Source: Campylobacteraceae bacterium
GTDB taxonomy: Bacteria; Campylobacterota; Campylobacteria; Campylobacterales; Sulfurovaceae
Length of the DNA stretch: 7,649 nt
Direction: 5' to 3'
NCBI GenBank assembly: GCA_027081065.1
Contig: JALWLW010000005.1
Coordinates: 19,547 to 27,195, forward strand
Positions 5,384-7,649 of this stretch are shown here, piece by piece (positions within the stretch are counted from its first letter, which is position 1; the number at the start of each line of letters is the position of its first letter). A program made the translations under genes and the position numbers. The notes under the pieces were generated by a model that was not told the origin of the DNA, did no database searches, and worked only from the letters and a program-made list of their open reading frames with translations.

Positions 5384-5806
5384 CTATAGATGTGTTATCT
5401 CTTTGTATTTTTTCAATTTGTCTTTTACTATACTTAGAAATTCACTCGGTGCATACTGTAATAGGTTTATAATCTCTTCTATATCGTCAGCATGATTAAA
5501 TTGTTGAGTATTAATATTGATGTTACCATTCAAGGTAGTATTTCCATCTCCTATAACTCTCATCTTCTCACCATTTTTTATACTATTTTCTTCAATATGG
5601 CTATTTTTATCTCCATATAGTACCCAATCAAGTGAAATACTCTCATTTTGAGCAAATTCTTTTAATCTTTTTGAAGGTATCTTGTCCCTACTTTTCCATG
5701 TGTCTAGTGTGGAGTACTTAATCCCCCATTTCTCGGTCATCTCTCTATCTGTATTAACCCTTAAAACTTGTTTTATTCTATTTAAAATGGGGTCTATTTT
5801 TCTCAA
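5384..5806 (-). CDS. CI-type phage repressor without peptidase domain
   Basis: A 140-residue DNA-binding protein, probably the lysogeny repressor. Residues 1-65 match the bacteriophage CI repressor HTH domain: ILNRIKQVLRVNTDREM, the turn-recognition part around YSTLDTWKSRDKIPS (31-45), and the closing ISLDWVLYG (57-65). A linker (66-104) is rich in Gly, Asn, Thr and Ile, and a short helical tail (about 105-138) probably serves for oligomerisation. There is no S24 LexA-like peptidase domain, so RecA-driven self-cleavage is not expected. The start is TTG 5806-5804, supported by an AAGGA (complement at 5813-5817) six bases upstream; the next Met, residue 23, would cut the HTH. Divergent from the early operon, it likely binds the intervening operators and its own promoter. 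Confidence 0.85.
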   Translation of the reverse strand: MRKIDPILNRIKQVLRVNTDREMTEKWGIKYSTLDTWKSRDKIPSKRLKEFAQNESISLDWVLYGDKNSHIEENSIKNGEKMRVIGDGNTTLNGNININTQQFNHADDIEEIINLLQYAPSEFLSIVKDKLKKYKEITHL

Positions 5807-5830
5807 ATTTGTTCCTTTGTTGTTTGAATA

Positions 5831-5918
5831 TGCTCAAAAGTACTTGACATACTCTCAAAATGAATGTATACTTCTTTTATCACTTCATAAAAGTATAACA
5901 AAAAGAAGTGAAGAAGTA
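5831..5918. promoter_or_regulatory. Divergent operator region with repeated AAGTA half-sites
   Basis: AAGTA or its complement TACTT appears at 5838-5842, 5841-5845 (together palindrome AAGTACTT over the -35 box), 5869-5873, 5891-5895 and 5914-5918. CTCAAAA is directly repeated at 5833-5839 and 5854-5860, two helical turns apart. TATACTT (5867-5873) and AAGTATA (5891-5897) form a wider dyad, and TACTTCTT/CACTTC (5869-5886) mirror GAAGTG/AAGAAGTA (5905-5918). The layout over a promoter beside the CI-type gene suggests repressor binding sites. Confidence 0.55.
5844..5872 (+). promoter_or_regulatory. Consensus early promoter (rightward)
   Basis: TTGACA (5844-5849), a 17 bp spacer, and TATACT (5867-5872) make a near-perfect housekeeping-sigma promoter, the best in the window. 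Transcription would start near 5879 and run into the early genes at 5956 and 6174. It is overlapped on both boxes by the AAGTA/TACTT repeats, so repression in the lysogen is expected. Confidence 0.75.
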
Positions 5919-5955
5919 CAATAAAAACGCGAACAAAGAGAAAGGAGCGTGTGTT

Positions 5956-6174
5956 ATGGTGGCAAAGATGAAGAGAAGGGTTTTAGAGCCTGTGGTTAAG
6001 GTTGGTTCTAGAGTAGGGATTAAAAGAGAGTCTAATTGTAAATATGCTGATATGTATTTGTATATAAAAAACATTTACACTAAAAATGGGAACACCTGTG
6101 TTGATTTGGTTAGCAGAGAGGGGAAACTTTTGGTGATTGGTATGCGTGTTTCGTATTTGAAAAAGGCTCGATAA
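5956..6174 (+). CDS. Small basic early phage protein, unknown function
   Basis: A 72-residue, strongly basic protein, first gene behind the early promoter. ATG 5956 is eight bases after AAAGGAG (5941-5947); a GTG at 5908 is in frame but has no ribosome site and lies in operator repeats. After a basic start (MVAKMKRRV) the sequence alternates short hydrophobic strands and turns (VGSRVGIKR, MYLYIKNIYT, CVDLVSREG, LLVIGMRVSYL), consistent with a small beta-barrel, possibly SH3/KOW-like, but no family is recognised with confidence. Its stop overlaps the next start as TAATG, so translation of the two is coupled. A role in early control or host takeover is plausible from position only. Confidence 0.65.
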   Translation: MVAKMKRRVLEPVVKVGSRVGIKRESNCKYADMYLYIKNIYTKNGNTCVDLVSREGKLLVIGMRVSYLKKAR

Positions 6175-6350
6175 TGAGAAGAGGATTAAGTAGAGTTCAG
6201 ATTGGGATTCTTTATGAGATAAAAGAGAGAGCAAAAAAAGGGAATGTGATACTAGGAGTAAAACAGCTAAAAGAAGCTAGAAGACTACTGTTGCTAAATG
6301 TGGCGAAAACTAGCTTTCCTATTTATCGTCTCCTTTTAAAAACGTATTGA
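6174..6350 (+). CDS. Small basic helical early protein, unknown function
   Basis: A 58-residue frame whose ATG shares its A with the TAA of the previous gene (TAATG), a classic coupling overlap. The product is Lys/Arg-rich and mostly helical in appearance: MRRGLSRVQIGILYEIKERA, then VKQLKEARRLLLLNVAKTS. It could be a nucleic-acid-binding or protein-binding peptide. No family was recognised. No strong ribosome site of its own is seen, in line with coupling. A 10 bp hairpin (6366-6389) follows 15 bases later and may mark the end of this transcript. Confidence 0.5.
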   Translation: MRRGLSRVQIGILYEIKERAKKGNVILGVKQLKEARRLLLLNVAKTSFPIYRLLLKTY

Positions 6351-6365
6351 TAAAAAATAGATTTG

Positions 6366-6389
6366 TAGAGTCCTATAAGTAGGACTCTA
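6366..6389 (+). terminator. Strong hairpin after the early genes
   Basis: TAGAGTCCTA (6366-6375) and TAGGACTCTA (6380-6389) form a perfect 10 bp stem with a 4-nt TAAG loop. Only scattered T residues follow (GTTTATCTT), so it may be a partial terminator, an RNA-stabilising hairpin, or a two-fold protein site. Confidence 0.45.
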
Positions 6390-6420
6390 TCAAGTTTATC
6401 TTGTGATATATAACATTTCT

Positions 6421-6624
6421 CACCCATGCGTCCGTGGGTGACATATACATCTGTATATGAGTAATTACTTTAATAAAAAAAGATGACCCCTGGATAGCGT
6501 GGGGGAGTCTTGGGGCTTTTGCCCCTTAATGAATCTACAGATGCCCCCTTATGAGGTGTAAAAAACTTCTTCGTAAAAAGTTCTCCTTGTAATTAAACTC
6601 ATGAGGGGGTTTCTGTGGGTTTTT
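6421..6624 (+). ncRNA. Candidate structured non-coding RNA region
   Basis: This gene-free stretch holds a chain of foldable units: CACCCATG/CGTGGGTG (6421-6440, one G-U pair); CATATACA/TGTATATG (6442-6459); palindrome AGTAATTACT (6460-6469); GACCCC with GGG-A-GTC (6485-6509, one bulge); GGGGC-TTTT-GCCCC (6512-6525); and a long closing helix of 19 positions, 6537-6555 with 6598-6616 (two mismatches, one G-U), that encloses a small AACTT/AAGTT hairpin. A T-run (6620-6624) follows the last helix, as for a plus-strand transcript end. No ORF of note is present. It could be an independent RNA, the 3' end of the early transcript, or a DNA structure; no known RNA family was recognised. Confidence 0.4.
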
Positions 6625-6630
6625 AAAGAG

Positions 6631-6718
6631 TGTTTCAGTTGTTTCACCTGATTCACTTGCTCATGTTGCCTATATATAGGTATTTGAAGTGAAACAGAAA
6701 AAGAGTGGATTTGTTTCA
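6631..6718 (+). promoter_or_regulatory. Control element C upstream of the ner-transposase operon
   Basis: Three iterons 9 bp apart (GTTTCAGTT 6632, GTTTCACCT 6641, GATTCACTT 6650) are followed by a 33 bp gap containing the palindrome CCTATATATAGG (6669-6680), then GTGAAACA (6689-6696). One more TGTTTCA lies at 6712-6718, just before the ribosome site of the 39-residue ORF. TATATA (6671-6676) is a likely -10 box for rightward transcription, with the iterons covering the -35 zone. It is an inverted relative of element B at 5286-5350. A Ner-like protein or the transposase could be the ligand. Confidence 0.6.
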
Positions 6719-6742
6719 CTTGTTTTTAAAAAGGAGCAAGAT

Positions 6743-6862
6743 ATGAGAAATAAAGATTTGAAATACTTAATAAAAAGACACAATGAAGAGATGGTCAGAG
6801 CAATCATACGGCTGTATCACAGTAACTATACCAAAGGAGGAAACATTGAAAAAAGAGTTTAA
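6743..6862 (+). CDS. 39-residue basic peptide ahead of the Ner-like gene
   Basis: ATG 6743 lies six bases after a perfect AAGGAG (6731-6736). The predicted peptide (MRNKDLKYLIKRHNEEMVRA at its start) is short, basic and helical, without a recognised family. It ends 17 bases inside the next gene, whose AAAGGAGG ribosome site is inside this frame, so ribosomes finishing the peptide could reinitiate on the Ner-like gene. It may be a true small protein or mainly a leader that couples translation. Confidence 0.5.
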   Translation: MRNKDLKYLIKRHNEEMVRAIIRLYHSNYTKGGNIEKRV

Positions 6863-7088
6863 AGACATGACGTTAAGAGAAAGATTTAACGCTAAGTGTT
6901 TAGCCGTTACCAAGTATGCGAAGGTAAATAACCTAAGTCAGCCTATGTTGAGTGACATTCTAAACGGTAAAAGTAAGACCACAGCAAAACGACAGACTAA
7001 AAAAGGTTCTGCTCGTAAGATATATGCTCAACTTAAAAAAGATGACATTTATATAGGTGCTTTACCTTGGGAGGATGTGGTATGCTAA
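6846..7088 (+). CDS. Ner/Cro-like small DNA-binding regulator
   Basis: An 80-residue protein with a helix-turn-helix at about 17-46 (TKYAKVNNLSQPMLSDILNG), a basic linker (TTAKRQTKKGSAR) and a C-terminal helix followed by DDIYIGALPWE. Placement right before a MuA-like gene matches Ner, the Mu early regulator that turns down early and repressor transcription. The start is TTG 6846, five bases after the excellent AAAGGAGG (6833-6840). Upstream in-frame ATG 6783 has no ribosome site and lies inside the 39-residue ORF; ATG 6867 is a weaker alternative. The stop overlaps the transposase start by seven bases, so the two are coupled. Its binding sites may be the GTTTCA iterons at 6632-6658, but this is inferred from position only. 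Confidence 0.7.
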   Translation: MKKEFKDMTLRERFNAKCLAVTKYAKVNNLSQPMLSDILNGKSKTTAKRQTKKGSARKIYAQLKKDDIYIGALPWEDVVC

Positions 7089-7649
7089 AAACTTCTGATT
7101 TAGAAAAGAGTCTACAAGTCTCTTCAAGATGGGTAAGAAAAAAAACAGAAGAAGCTTTTGACCAAGGTAAAACCTCCATAAAACTAAAAGAACGAAACTT
7201 TAGCTTTGAGCTTGTTAATGGAGCGTATGTTTATGAAGAGCTTCTACCTAAAGTAATAGAGACAGAAGAGAATGAAAGCTCTAGGGCTTGGAAGTTGGCT
7301 TCTGAAGAGAAACAACGTGAAGCCTTAGATAAAGAGCGTTTGATTCGTGACTATAAGAACCGACCTAACAATGAGAATTGGAAAAAGTTTCTTTTAAGGG
7401 TTGAGCGTAAATATAAGCGTATTAAACCTACAAAATCAAAATTGTTTCGTTGGTTGAAAGTGGTGGATGATTGCGAAGCCAATGGGTTGGTGGCACTGCA
7501 TGAACTGCTTGATACACGGGGTAAGACCTCTTCTAATCGGTCTTATACCGATGCTCAATATGAGTATATGGAAAAGCTTATCCTTGAAGACCCTGAGATA
7601 CAAGCCGTGCATGTTCACCAATACATGGAGCAAGATTATGGCAAAGATG
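7082..7649 (+). CDS. MuA-like transposase, N-terminal part (cut by window edge)
   Basis: An open frame of 189 codons runs off the right edge. ATG 7082 follows GGGAGG (7069-7074) by seven bases and overlaps the Ner-like gene. The visible part corresponds to the end-binding region of Mu-type DDE transposases: an N-terminal winged-helix-like segment (LEKSLQVSSRWVRKKTEEAF, then a strand pair to about residue 58), a charged helical connector (about 60-95), and a second HTH-like part where KSKLFRWLKVVDDCEANGLV and a DTRGK motif (about 117-145) resemble the domain that precedes the catalytic core. The Asp-Asp-Glu core itself lies beyond the window, so activity cannot be judged. A TnsB or IstA-type relative is possible, but the Ner-like gene and repressor context favour a Mu-like phage. 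Confidence 0.8.
   Translation, partial: MLKTSDLEKSLQVSSRWVRKKTEEAFDQGKTSIKLKERNFSFELVNGAYVYEELLPKVIETEENESSRAWKLASEEKQREALDKERLIRDYKNRPNNENWKKFLLRVERKYKRIKPTKSKLFRWLKVVDDCEANGLVALHELLDTRGKTSSNRSYTDAQYEYMEKLILEDPEIQAVHVHQYMEQDYGKD

Larger units (their letters stand above)
4626..7649 (+). mobile_element. Left part of a Mu-like transposable prophage (partial)
   Basis: The gene order fits a Mu-type phage: terminal region with repeated GTTTCA sites, leftward repressor (5384-5806), divergent promoter, rightward early genes, Ner-like regulator (6846-7088) and MuA-like transposase (from 7082). The left limit is placed at a TG dinucleotide at 4626 or 4628 (TGTATC), since Mu-type elements begin with 5'-TG; this is a guess within perhaps 100 bp. 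The right end is outside the window, so the 5 bp target duplication cannot be checked. An extra gene (4867-5298) sits between the end and the repressor, unlike phage Mu. If that gene is host DNA, the left end would instead be near 5286. Confidence 0.7.

Noticed and set aside
5908..5955. GTG start at 5908 for the 72-residue early gene
   Set aside because: No ribosome site before it, and the bases are part of operator repeats; ATG 5956 has AAAGGAG at good spacing.
5682..6234. Open frames opposite the repressor and the 72-residue early gene
   Set aside because: They are shadows in other frames across well-supported genes and the operator region, with low-complexity products.
6783..6845. ATG 6783 as start of the Ner-like gene
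   Set aside because: No ribosome site upstream and it would overlap most of the 39-residue ORF; TTG 6846 follows a full AAAGGAGG and keeps the whole HTH.
7436..7633. Minus-strand open frame inside the transposase gene
   Set aside because: Antisense shadow of the continuous MuA-like frame.

Overview
The window is AT-rich chromosomal DNA joined to the left part of a Mu-like transposable prophage. The low GC, A/T-rich intergenic DNA, strong AAGGAG ribosome sites, a non-deamidating nicotinamide salvage pair (NadM-Nudix plus NadV) and a small Ner-like protein before a MuA-like transposase suggest a member of the Campylobacterota such as a Sulfurimonas, Sulfurovum or Arcobacter relative. That is a judgement from sequence feel, not from a search.

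Region 1 (1-1450) holds cell-envelope genes: an NlpC/P60 lipoprotein with a clear terminator, a 49-residue membrane protein, and a 65-residue lipoprotein of unknown role. Region 2 (1476-4547) is an NAD salvage locus. A possible 24-residue leader peptide overlaps the start of nadM, which encodes an NMN adenylyltransferase fused to a Nudix domain. Two small AT-rich membrane-protein genes follow, then a 129 bp pair of inverted REP-like hairpins (BIME-like), then nadV, encoding nicotinamide phosphoribosyltransferase. NadV makes NMN from nicotinamide and NadM turns NMN into NAD; the Nudix domain probably hydrolyses ADP-ribose or a related compound.

Region 3 (about 4626 to the right edge) reads as the left arm of a Mu-like prophage: a candidate left end rich in GTTTCA motifs, a 143-residue anchored protein that may be cargo, a leftward CI-type repressor lacking a peptidase domain, a consensus rightward promoter inside a divergent operator region, two small overlapping early genes, a 270 bp non-coding stretch full of hairpins, a second control region, a 39-residue ORF, a Ner-like regulator, and the N-terminal 189 residues of a MuA-like transposase cut by the window edge.

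The most unusual signals are: (i) two inverted 65 bp control elements (5286-5350 and 6632-6696) with identical geometry, three 9-bp GTTTCA iterons, a 33 bp gap holding CCTATATA, then GTGAAACA, bracketing the immunity region; (ii) the hairpin-dense stretch 6366-6624, a candidate structured RNA; (iii) the BIME-like element and the small membrane genes set into the NAD salvage locus. No tRNA, rRNA or CRISPR array was seen.
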